DNA of 64,000 nt from Candidatus Poribacteria bacterium (lineage in GTDB: Bacteria > Poribacteria > WGA-4E > WGA-3G): the NCBI GenBank assembly GCA_028824685.1, contig JAPPCZ010000086.1, forward strand, positions 248,001 to 312,000. The letters are read 5' to 3'. The position numbers were made by a program, and so were the translations under genes. The notes below the pieces were generated by a model. That model had not been told where the DNA came from. It was given only the letters and a program-made list of their open reading frames with translations, and did not search any database. Within the stretch, counting starts at the first letter, position 1. Every line of letters begins with the position of its first letter. Positions 35,564 through 44,268 of this stretch are shown piece by piece.

Positions 35564-38248
35564 TTAGTTTTGTGCTTTCAAATCTGCCCAGCTGGTGGTA
35601 AATTTTCCTGTTGCAGATACAAGTCCCCTCAGACGAACAGTTGCTAACTGCTTGCGAACGCCCGCATGCGACACATCCTCTATCCGATAATAGTAGATAG
35701 TATTTGGTTTCGCAGTGGAATCTGTCCATGTATATTCATTTCGTTCACCTGTTGTGCCAGCTCCTTGTATCATGGTGGGGTTGACAACCTTGAATTCACC
35801 ATCCTTTGTTTCACTTCGGTAGATGTTAAAACCTGCGTTGTCTACTTCTGATTCGGTTGCCCAGTTGATAACAGCACCGTCCACCGTGAGTTCGGCTTTG
35901 AAACGGGACAAAGTAACAGGGAGTGGTTCGCCTCCTCTTTGGTGATAGATTTTTATTTCCCGATTGCGCCGCAAGAGAGTGAGAAGTGGTCCTCGGTCCG
36001 TAATCGGATTTCCCCAAATCCAGAGTTCTTTTAGATTTACCAACCCCATAAGTGGCCGCACATCGCTGATCTGATTGTTAACCAAAGCAAGTGTTTCCAA
36101 CTTTGTTAACCTTGACAGTGGCATTATGTCTGTAACCTCATTGCTAGTCAAACCAAGCTCATATAATTCTGTCATGTTCGCAAGGGGCGTGATGTCTACA
36201 ATCTGATTATTAAACAGGGCAAGTGCCCTTAATCTCGTCATGTTTGCGAGGGGTGAAATATCGCGTAATTGATTATTCCTAATATCTAATTCGACTAACT
36301 GCGTCAATCGTGACAGTGGTGAGATGTCAGTGATCATAGGGCTTGGGAGTTGCAACAATCTCAATTGTGTCAAATCTTTGAGTGCCGAAATATCGTCTAT
36401 CCGGTTATTGCCATCAAGATATAATCTCTTTAATCGGATTAACCCCTTGAGTGCGGAAATATCACGGATCTGGTTGTGCTGAACCACTAAATTTTCTAAA
36501 TTTATTAGGTCTTTGAGAGGCGTAACATCACGTATCTGATTAAAACCGAGTTCTAAATCCTTCAACTGTGTCAAGTTTGCCAGTGGCTTTATGTCTTGGA
36601 GGACGTAATTTCCAATGATAAGTAACTGTTTGAGCTGCATTAAGTTTGCCAGTGGCGTTATGTCACGGATTTCATTGTAACCGCGTGCAGGTCTGATATC
36701 CTCACTAATAGGGTCGAACTCAAGATGACCACTACTAAGTCCTAACGCAGTGAGCTGCCTCAAGTTTGTCAAGGATGTAATATCACGGATATGATTTCCA
36801 GTAAGAACTAACACTTCAAGCTGCGTCAGGTTTACCAGTGGTGTAATATCTCGAATCTGATTACTACCGATTCTTAACTCAGTGAGCTGCGTCAGCTTTG
36901 AAATCGGTGTTAGGTCTCCGATGGCATTATTATTTAGAATTAACTTACGGAGGAGTGGCAACGCTAATATCGGTGTGATGTCGTAAATTTGATTATCACT
37001 AAGGTCTAAAGTCTCTAATCGCGTAGCATGCTCAAGTCCTGTGAGATCTGTTATCCCACTGTTGGTAGCCGTTAGAGATGAGAGTTTTACCAAATCAAAC
37101 GTGGTGATCCGTTGTGCAGGTAGCATCTTCAATTCTTCCCGTATTGCTGAAGCTAAGTTTGAATCGGGTATAAAGGCGGCATCGGCATCGGGGGTCGGCA
37201 GTGTTGAATCAACCTTAAAGAATCTTCTTGTATAGTTACCCTCTTTGTCTATCACCTGAATCATGACATAATCCAAAATTCGCGCTGTGGCAAATTCCGC
37301 ATGTCCGCTCACGCCGCTTAACGCTTGACAATCTATAAACTCTGGTTCACTGCTATCATTCAATGCAGCGCTTTTGGATACAATAAGTTGTGCTTGATGA
37401 AGTCCATCCGGGTCATTTAATTCAAAACGGAGCCTGAATGCATGGGGCGGTTTCACATCATATCCGGCTGATAACGGATGTATATTTGTATTTAGATTTC
37501 GAGTGATTACTTTGTCTGAATTGAAATAAGGATGAACACTCAACCATTGAGCATTACATAAAGACAATTGCTTTGAAGACAAATCCTCGCGAACTGCGCC
37601 ATAAGACATAATATCAGCAGAATCGAAAAAGTAGTGCTGTAATCCAAATGCATGTCCGAGTTCGTGTGGGATAAGGGCAACATTATCACGGCAACCTCCT
37701 GATGCGGGGACTAAAACATGACCACCATTTTTATTGTCTCCACCAATACCACACACAGTCTCGTTAAAAGCACCACTGCTAATCTCAACGGCGATGACAT
37801 AGATATTGTTGGCAAAATCAAATTGTGGTTGCAGTTCGTCAACGATTTTAGTGATAGGGTCGGTCTGATAATATGTGTCATTGTGTCTCCCGTCTATATG
37901 ATGAACAAGAGCATTGCCGTTTTCGTCCGTTTCAAATCTAAAAGTTTTTCTACCAAAACCGTGCCGTGCCATCTCATCAGCGAAGAACTTCTGTGTCCTT
38001 TTTATTGAAGCATCAAATTTCGTGTCAATATCCGGTTGCGCTTCACGGTCGTTTGGCAATAAATAGATAAGCCGCACCACATAATCCGATGTGTTAACTA
38101 TAACATCTTGCTGCGGAACCTCTTCTTCAAAAATCTCTTCCTCTTCTTCAAATACGAGATTTACATCGTCTTGGGCAAAACCTGTTGGCACAAACGCAAG
38201 CGTTACAAAAGTGAGTAATGTGAGTGTGAAATATAGTGTCGTTTTCAT
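35564..38248 (-). CDS. Secreted metzincin-like metalloprotease with leucine-rich repeats
   Basis: An 894-residue protein from the ATG at 38248 (AAGGTG 9 bases upstream). Signal peptide ending GFAQDD, then an acidic stretch (EEEEEIFEEE). The protease domain has HELGHAFGLQH at residues 195-205, which is HExxHxxGxxH, and a Met-turn in DIMSYG, so it is a zinc metzincin. From about residue 360 come internalin-type leucine-rich repeats (LTQLTELRIGSNQIRDITPL and many more). The last 110 residues are an Ig/FN3-like domain (FNIYRSETKDGEF). Likely a surface protease with a protein-binding LRR arm. Confidence 0.83.
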   Translation of the reverse strand: MKTTLYFTLTLLTFVTLAFVPTGFAQDDVNLVFEEEEEIFEEEVPQQDVIVNTSDYVVRLIYLLPNDREAQPDIDTKFDASIKRTQKFFADEMARHGFGRKTFRFETDENGNALVHHIDGRHNDTYYQTDPITKIVDELQPQFDFANNIYVIAVEISSGAFNETVCGIGGDNKNGGHVLVPASGGCRDNVALIPHELGHAFGLQHYFFDSADIMSYGAVREDLSSKQLSLCNAQWLSVHPYFNSDKVITRNLNTNIHPLSAGYDVKPPHAFRLRFELNDPDGLHQAQLIVSKSAALNDSSEPEFIDCQALSGVSGHAEFATARILDYVMIQVIDKEGNYTRRFFKVDSTLPTPDADAAFIPDSNLASAIREELKMLPAQRITTFDLVKLSSLTATNSGITDLTGLEHATRLETLDLSDNQIYDITPILALPLLRKLILNNNAIGDLTPISKLTQLTELRIGSNQIRDITPLVNLTQLEVLVLTGNHIRDITSLTNLRQLTALGLSSGHLEFDPISEDIRPARGYNEIRDITPLANLMQLKQLLIIGNYVLQDIKPLANLTQLKDLELGFNQIRDVTPLKDLINLENLVVQHNQIRDISALKGLIRLKRLYLDGNNRIDDISALKDLTQLRLLQLPSPMITDISPLSRLTQLVELDIRNNQLRDISPLANMTRLRALALFNNQIVDITPLANMTELYELGLTSNEVTDIMPLSRLTKLETLALVNNQISDVRPLMGLVNLKELWIWGNPITDRGPLLTLLRRNREIKIYHQRGGEPLPVTLSRFKAELTVDGAVINWATESEVDNAGFNIYRSETKDGEFKVVNPTMIQGAGTTGERNEYTWTDSTAKPNTIYYYRIEDVSHAGVRKQLATVRLRGLVSATGKFTTSWADLKAQN

Positions 38249-38329
38249 AAGTTCATTCACCTTATTGTGAGAGGGTGGTCTCTGTGATTGTGTGAGTAAC
38301 ACAGAAAACCACCTGAGTTTGGAAAAAAT

Positions 38330-41125
38330 TTACTTCCGTATTAACATCTTCCGCGTCGCAGTGAATTCTCCTGCAGTAAGCGTATAGAAATAGACACCAC
38401 TTGCTACCTTTTCACCAAGTTCGTTTTTACCATCCCAATACGCCGCACGAGAACGGTTCTGATATATACCCGCAGCTTGATGCCCAAGTGTCAATGTCCG
38501 CACCAACGTGCCGTTCATAGCATAGATATGCAGTGTGACATCTGCATCTTTTGATAAGTGGTAAGGCATCCACGTCTCAGGGTTAAATGGGTTCGGGAAG
38601 TTTGGCAAGAGAACTGTCTCTTTGGGAGTCAGTGCCTTATGGAGTTGTTGCAGCACGGTAATGCCACGCAGGTATGCAGGATCGGTAATTGACAATCGCT
38701 GTGCTTGGGTTAACCATCCTTTGACATCCGCCGCGGTGAGTTGTTCCAATATCTGTGGATTCAACGATGGTGCGGCTGCATCTGCACCGAACGCGTTTGC
38801 CACGAGCACAAGGTCAACGATATCCACAAGACCATCACCGTTGACATCTGCAGCGTCATGTCCTCTCAATCCAAAACGGTGACTTACGAGTATCAAATCT
38901 AGAATGTTTACCACTCCATCTCGATTGACATCTCCGAAGATGTCGTGGTCCGGTTCAGTCACCTCAGTGCCTTCAATGAAGGCTTCCCACCGCTCGCCAT
39001 CTGCATCTACAAGGTAGACATGGGACAAGGTCAACGTGGAACTTTGCACATCAATGACTTCAAAGGTCAATGTAGCAAGCGTGCCATCACCGTTACTCGC
39101 ATCAGAAATTGTGGTTGCGGCAATTCCTACATACGGGATTGTAAACTCTGTAATTATATTTCCGAACAGTTCTAAAAACGGGTCTATAATTAATGTATCG
39201 TCCTGTAGGTTTTCCGAACGTAAAGTGGTAGACGTAAAAAATGCATCTGCTGGAAGGTAGTCACCTTTAGTACTTCCCACATAGCGAAGAGCCGAAGCAT
39301 CATATATCACAATTGCCTGATATCCTGCGATGTTTTCGCCACCGGTAATATTCAAGTTGACAGTCAACTGTTCCTCGAGCGGAGCAGATACGATAGGGTT
39401 TGGTGAAAGGCTTATCGTGGCGTTGGATTGTTTAACTGCCGTGACAGGGAGTTGTGCTGTCAGTGCTTGACTGTATCCAGCAATCGCATCCGCCCCCACG
39501 GTAAATGTAAGTGTGCCATCCTCATCAAAATCACCAAAGAAACTCAGTTCAACTGTTATCTCTGTATCACTCGCGCGGTTTACACCGAATGTGCCAATGC
39601 TGACGCCATCAATACCAGAGACCAACACCGCATCTTGAACATCAAAGAAAAACTGCTCGTAAGAGCGACCACTCAGTGTCAACGTCACAATGCTACCGTC
39701 TAATGTGGCTTCTGTTATAGGAAACTCTGTTGAGGCATCCAATGATTCCTGTAACGCAGGGACAGATAATTCGAGGGTAAGCGCTTCATCGTAGCCGGCT
39801 ATAGCGTCCGCCCCGACGGTAAGTGTAAGTGTGCCGTCCTCATCAAAATCACCAAAGAAACTCAGTTCAACTGTTATCTCTGTATCACTCGCGCGGTTTA
39901 CACCGAATGTGCCAATGCTGACGCCATCAATACCAGAGACCAACACCGCATCTTGAACATCAAAGAAAAACTGCTCGTAAGAGCGACCGCTCAGTGTCAA
40001 TGTTACCACGTTCCCGTCTAAAGTTGCCTCTGTCAAGTCTTCATCCGTTGAAACAGAGATTGATTCTTCGACTGCTGTAACAGGGAGTTCTAAAGTAAAC
40101 CCTTCAGGATAGCCAGCAATTGCATCCGCCCCCACGGTGATAGTGAGCGTTGCGTCCTCATCAAAGTTACCGGAGAAACTCAGCTCAAACGTTATTACTG
40201 TGTCACTCACACGATCCACACCGAACGTGTCTATAGTGACGCCTTCAATGCCAGAAAATGATACCGCATCTTGAATGTGAAAGAAAAACTGCTCGTAAGA
40301 GCGACCGTCCAGTGTCAATGTCACAACGTTCCCGTGCAAAGTTTCTTCCGTCAAGTCCACCTTTGTTGATGCGGATATCGATTCTTCTACTGCAGTAACA
40401 GGAAATTCGAAGGTAAATGCCTCATTATAGTTTACTATTGCATCCGCACCCACGGTGAGAGTGAGTGTGGCATCAGCATCAATGTTCCCAGAGAAGGTCA
40501 ATGGCACAGTCACCTTCGTGCCGCTTATACGTTCTACATCAAACTTGTCAAACGATGCGCCTTCAATGCCAGAGACCGTCAGGGCATTATAGACATTCCA
40601 TTCATCGTTGAAATTACGCCCGCTGAGTGTGAGTGTCACAACACTACCGCTCAATGTTGCCTCTGTCAAGGGAGACTCTGTTGTTGCGACCAGCAATTCT
40701 GCTACTGCTGTGATAGGAACTTGCGTAGTAAGTGCAGCACCATCATAGTCTGCTATTCCCCCTGCTCCCACTGTAAAAACGAGGTTTGTATCTGTATCTA
40801 TATTTCCAGAAAATGTCAGTTCAACGGTTACCTTTGTATCACTAACCCGATCCACATCCCATGAATCAAAAGTGACACTCCCAATACCGGAGACCGTTAA
40901 CGCACGCGAAATAGTAAATTCAGATCGTGTATAAACACTCCCACTGAGTGTGAGGGTGACAACACTCCCATGCAGCGTTGCTTCTGTCAAAGGTTCTTCA
41001 ACGGAGGCTGTGATCGTTGGATTTGCTTCCTGCGCGTAACTGATATTTAGCGTTCCAAAGGTAACCATCAAAATGGTCCCCAAAATAAATACAAAACCTT
41101 TTTGTCTAAAAAATTGCGTTTTCAT
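38330..41125 (-). CDS. Repetitive surface protein with cohesin-like, dockerin-like and FlgD-like sorting domains
   Basis: A 931-residue protein from the ATG at 41125 (AAAAGGAATT upstream); a start at 41269 would bury the signal peptide. After the signal (ISYAQEA) come six repeats of about 95-106 residues, each with SVVTLTLSGR, a VSGI/SFDKF-type strand and LTVGADAI. Then a cohesin-like beta-sandwich (ISLSPNPIVSAPLEEQLTVN ), a dockerin-like pair (FGDVNRDGVVNILDL, DVNGDGLVDIVDL), and a C-terminal FlgD-like domain (FPNPFNPETW, GVYFYTLTAGEFTATRKMLI). This C-terminus resembles a type IX-like sorting signal. Confidence 0.8.
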   Translation of the reverse strand: MKTQFFRQKGFVFILGTILMVTFGTLNISYAQEANPTITASVEEPLTEATLHGSVVTLTLSGSVYTRSEFTISRALTVSGIGSVTFDSWDVDRVSDTKVTVELTFSGNIDTDTNLVFTVGAGGIADYDGAALTTQVPITAVAELLVATTESPLTEATLSGSVVTLTLSGRNFNDEWNVYNALTVSGIEGASFDKFDVERISGTKVTVPLTFSGNIDADATLTLTVGADAIVNYNEAFTFEFPVTAVEESISASTKVDLTEETLHGNVVTLTLDGRSYEQFFFHIQDAVSFSGIEGVTIDTFGVDRVSDTVITFELSFSGNFDEDATLTITVGADAIAGYPEGFTLELPVTAVEESISVSTDEDLTEATLDGNVVTLTLSGRSYEQFFFDVQDAVLVSGIDGVSIGTFGVNRASDTEITVELSFFGDFDEDGTLTLTVGADAIAGYDEALTLELSVPALQESLDASTEFPITEATLDGSIVTLTLSGRSYEQFFFDVQDAVLVSGIDGVSIGTFGVNRASDTEITVELSFFGDFDEDGTLTFTVGADAIAGYSQALTAQLPVTAVKQSNATISLSPNPIVSAPLEEQLTVNLNITGGENIAGYQAIVIYDASALRYVGSTKGDYLPADAFFTSTTLRSENLQDDTLIIDPFLELFGNIITEFTIPYVGIAATTISDASNGDGTLATLTFEVIDVQSSTLTLSHVYLVDADGERWEAFIEGTEVTEPDHDIFGDVNRDGVVNILDLILVSHRFGLRGHDAADVNGDGLVDIVDLVLVANAFGADAAAPSLNPQILEQLTAADVKGWLTQAQRLSITDPAYLRGITVLQQLHKALTPKETVLLPNFPNPFNPETWMPYHLSKDADVTLHIYAMNGTLVRTLTLGHQAAGIYQNRSRAAYWDGKNELGEKVASGVYFYTLTAGEFTATRKMLIRK
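39519..39988 (-). repeat. Exact 152-bp internal duplication in the surface protein gene
   Basis: Bases 39519-39670 are identical to 39837-39988, an offset of 318 bases or exactly 106 codons. The neighbouring repeats of the same domain differ clearly at the DNA level, so this pair is recent or was homogenised by gene conversion. Confidence 0.9.
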
Positions 41126-41470
41126 AATAAATTCCTTTTTGTTACATAAGTTGCCATCTAAGCGAAAATTCCTATTAACCACTGAAACAGTTATATTAAG
41201 CCAAGACATTTTAATCATACTTTGTTTGCCTTGATGTCTTATGTGGTATTCTACCACGTCTTGACTCATTAAATCAATAAAGTTTTTTAGGAACTCAGGT
41301 AAAATGAAAGGACAATTAGCTCAATAAGGCGGGATCAAACAATATCTTTTATAGGAGGGAAGTTGGGACTGTATAGGTTTCGATTGAAACCTACAATCAG
41401 ATTATTGGGTAAAAGTGTGGAAGATTGGAAGGTTAATAACTTCCAATCTTCCGGGTTGTTGTAATGAATA
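41126..41470. other. Intergenic gap with two hairpins
   Basis: 345 bases without a gene. It holds TAGGTTTC/GAAACCTA (41374-41393) and the 13-bp stem listed separately at 41419-41452. The remainder is the A/T-rich leader of the surface protein gene. Confidence 0.5.
41419..41452 (-). terminator. 13-bp perfect hairpin after the WD40-dockerin gene
   Basis: GGAAGATTGGAAG (41419-41431) pairs perfectly with 41440-41452 around an 8-base loop, 18 bases past the stop of the minus-strand gene. ACACTTTT follows on the minus strand. Confidence 0.65.
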
Positions 41471-44050
41471 TTATTTCAGTATTAACATTTTCCGCGTGGC
41501 AGAAAAATTACCTGCAGTGAGTGTGTAAAAATACAGACCACTTGCCACAGATTCACCGAACTCGTTTTTACCATCCCAGTGTGCCGCATGGCTGCGACTT
41601 TGATAGGTACCCGCTGGAAGATGTCCTAACGTAAGTGTCCGAACCAATTTACCATTAGCAGCATGGATAGAGATGCTAACATCGGTAGGGGCTGCCAATT
41701 GATACGGTATCCACGTTTCGGGATTGAACGGATTCGGATAGTTTGCAAGGAGTGCTGTTTCTTTTGGCATCAAATTTTGCAAAATTTGTTCCAACACTTG
41801 AATTCCTCGTTGATATGAAAACATATCCAACTCTGAAGTCAGTGTAATTTGTGATGAATCTTGCTTCGCAAGTCTCAGCCACTCCTGCACCTGCGCTGCA
41901 GTCAGTTGTTCTCTTGAAAGTGACTGCATAGAAGGTGCTGATTCGATATTTTCCAATGCGTTTGCCACTAAATAAAGGTCCAGTAAATTGACTTCACCAT
42001 CATTGTTGATATCTGCGGGCGTGTCACCAGATTCACCGAAACTTGATGCAATCAACACGACATCCAGTATATTTAAAGTGCCGTCGTTGTTCACATCTGC
42101 GAATACCGTGAGAACTTGTTCAACACTCATCGGGAGTGGGTATGCCCACAGAATAACAGTTCCGTCAAAACTACCGCTCGCAATTGTAGCACCATCTGGA
42201 CTGACTGCTACACTTGTGATAGAATATGTATGCCCTTCAAGGGTATAAAGTTGTTCTCCCGTGGTAGTGTCCCACAAGCGGATGGTTCTGTCGTAACTTC
42301 CACTGATAAGAACTCTACCATCCGGACTAAAAACAATACTTGTCGCATTCGCGGGTAGATCTGTAGGTAAGTCGCCTGTCGACTCTTCTGGCGCGCCGAC
42401 TGGTATTTCGCGATCAAGCGGTCTACGGAATGTCTGTAGTATCTCCGCTGTAGCGACATCCCATAGAGATACTTTGTCACCACCACCGCTTGCGAGTTTC
42501 GTTCCGTCCGGACTAAATGCAACTGCCCAGACATCGTCCTCATGTTCACTGATTGTGTGGATGGCGTCTCGTGTTTCGAGATCCCATATTATAATTTTAT
42601 CGTCACGGCTACCACTGGCAAGCATGGTGCCATCTGGACTGAATGCAAGTGTCTCAACACCTGCTTCATGCTCCCACAATCCTCCGATGTATCGTCCTGT
42701 GGATACATTCCATAAACGTATACTGTCGTCTTCGCTACCACTTGCTAAGATACTTCCATCCGGACTGAATGCAAGGCTAATCAGATAGGACCAATGTCCT
42801 CTGAGCGTCTTTATATGGTCGCCTGTAATAGCATCCCATAAACGGACAGTGTTATCTTGGCTACCACTGGCAAGCGTTCTCCCATCCGGACTGAACACAA
42901 CAATGTCTACATCATCTTGGTGTCCAATAAGCGTATGACGAAGCTGCCCTGTATCAGCGTCCCATAGGCGAATGGTTTTGTCCCAACTCCGAGTGGCAAG
43001 GATTCTGCCATCAGCACTATAGGTGACACTCGCAACGGCATCAGTATGTCCAGTAATCGTTTTGAGGTGTTTTCCCGTGACAGGATCCCATGAACGTATT
43101 GAAGCATCCCACGCCCCACTGGTAAGCACCGAGCCATCTGGCGTGAAAGCAAGTCCAAAGACGTCAGCTGTATGTTCAGTGATTGTGCGTAAAGGTTCAC
43201 CTGTGGCTGCATCCCACACCCGGACGGTGTCATCTTCACCCGCACTCGCGAGAATACTTCCGTCCGGACTATATGTCATGTGATAGATATGAGACGTATG
43301 CCCGATAAGGGTATCCTTTATCGTCCATGTAGCAGTATCCCATAGATGGATAATAGCGTTCAAATCTCCACTGGCACACGTTTTCCCATCTGGACTAACC
43401 ACAACACTTGTAACATTATCTCGATGTTCTTCCAGCGTTTGCACCTCTTCTCCTGATGCAATATCCCATATTCTGATAGTATCGTCTCGACTACCGCTGA
43501 TGATGGTGCTGCCATCTCCACTGAAGGCAACACTGTCAACACCATCCGTATGTCCTCTAAGTGTATGCGCAAGTTCGCCTGTTTCAGGATTCCACAAACG
43601 GACGGTCCTATCCCTACTACCGCTTGCGAGTATGGACCCGTCAGCGTTAAATACGAGGCTACGTACACTTCGCCAATGTTGGTCAAGAGTGTGCAGTATT
43701 TCACCTGTATCCGTATCATACAGACGGATGTCTCCGTTTGTACTTCCAGCGGCGAGTGTTTTTCCGTCAGGGGAATAGGTCAGTGCCGAAACACCCCATC
43801 CAAACCCATTCAATAACGTAATTTCTTTATCTGTTGCTGTGTCATAAATCCAAACACCAAGCGTGCCGCAAGCAGCAAGCTGTGTGCCATCAGGTGAATA
43901 TTGAATCTCATATAGCCAACCTTTACCAAGCCGTGTTGTGGCGCCTTCAGGTAGATTCCATTGCGGCGAGTCTTGAGCGAAAATGTTTGGTTGATAAAAC
44001 ATTAAAGCACAAAACAGTGTTAAGAATATGTGAATTTGTTTTTTCTTCAT
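41471..44050 (-). CDS. Secreted WD40 protein with dockerin-like and FlgD-like C-terminus
   Basis: An 859-residue protein with a signal peptide (FYQPNIFAQD), then WNLPEGATTRLGKGWLYEIQ, a variant of the signature seen in the 0.9-9.2 kb array. About 14 WD40 repeats follow (HTDGVDSVAFSGDGSTIISG, DDTIRIWD), enough for two seven-blade propellers. Next is a dockerin-like pair (FADVNNDGTLNILDVVL, DINNDGEVNLLDL), then the FlgD-like sorting domain (YPNPFNPETWIPYQL, GLYFYTLTAGNFSATRKMLI) shared with the surface protein downstream. Probably exported and surface anchored. Confidence 0.87.
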   Translation of the reverse strand: MKKKQIHIFLTLFCALMFYQPNIFAQDSPQWNLPEGATTRLGKGWLYEIQYSPDGTQLAACGTLGVWIYDTATDKEITLLNGFGWGVSALTYSPDGKTLAAGSTNGDIRLYDTDTGEILHTLDQHWRSVRSLVFNADGSILASGSRDRTVRLWNPETGELAHTLRGHTDGVDSVAFSGDGSTIISGSRDDTIRIWDIASGEEVQTLEEHRDNVTSVVVSPDGKTCASGDLNAIIHLWDTATWTIKDTLIGHTSHIYHMTYSPDGSILASAGEDDTVRVWDAATGEPLRTITEHTADVFGLAFTPDGSVLTSGAWDASIRSWDPVTGKHLKTITGHTDAVASVTYSADGRILATRSWDKTIRLWDADTGQLRHTLIGHQDDVDIVVFSPDGRTLASGSQDNTVRLWDAITGDHIKTLRGHWSYLISLAFSPDGSILASGSEDDSIRLWNVSTGRYIGGLWEHEAGVETLAFSPDGTMLASGSRDDKIIIWDLETRDAIHTISEHEDDVWAVAFSPDGTKLASGGGDKVSLWDVATAEILQTFRRPLDREIPVGAPEESTGDLPTDLPANATSIVFSPDGRVLISGSYDRTIRLWDTTTGEQLYTLEGHTYSITSVAVSPDGATIASGSFDGTVILWAYPLPMSVEQVLTVFADVNNDGTLNILDVVLIASSFGESGDTPADINNDGEVNLLDLYLVANALENIESAPSMQSLSREQLTAAQVQEWLRLAKQDSSQITLTSELDMFSYQRGIQVLEQILQNLMPKETALLANYPNPFNPETWIPYQLAAPTDVSISIHAANGKLVRTLTLGHLPAGTYQSRSHAAHWDGKNEFGESVASGLYFYTLTAGNFSATRKMLILK

Positions 44051-44268
44051 AATTAATCTCCCCTTTCTTAGTTGAGAAAATTGTCATACTGGACAAAATA
44101 AAAGAATTAAAATTAGAACCGAAATCTTTGCCTAATATGGTTATTATATCTTATATTAGGCGTATAAGTCAAACTGAAAGAAATCCGTGTGTGTAAATAT
44201 ATTGTCACATAGGTCCAATTCCGAAAATCCTTTGCGTTTTCAACTATTAGGTTCCTGCATTTTCTTTT

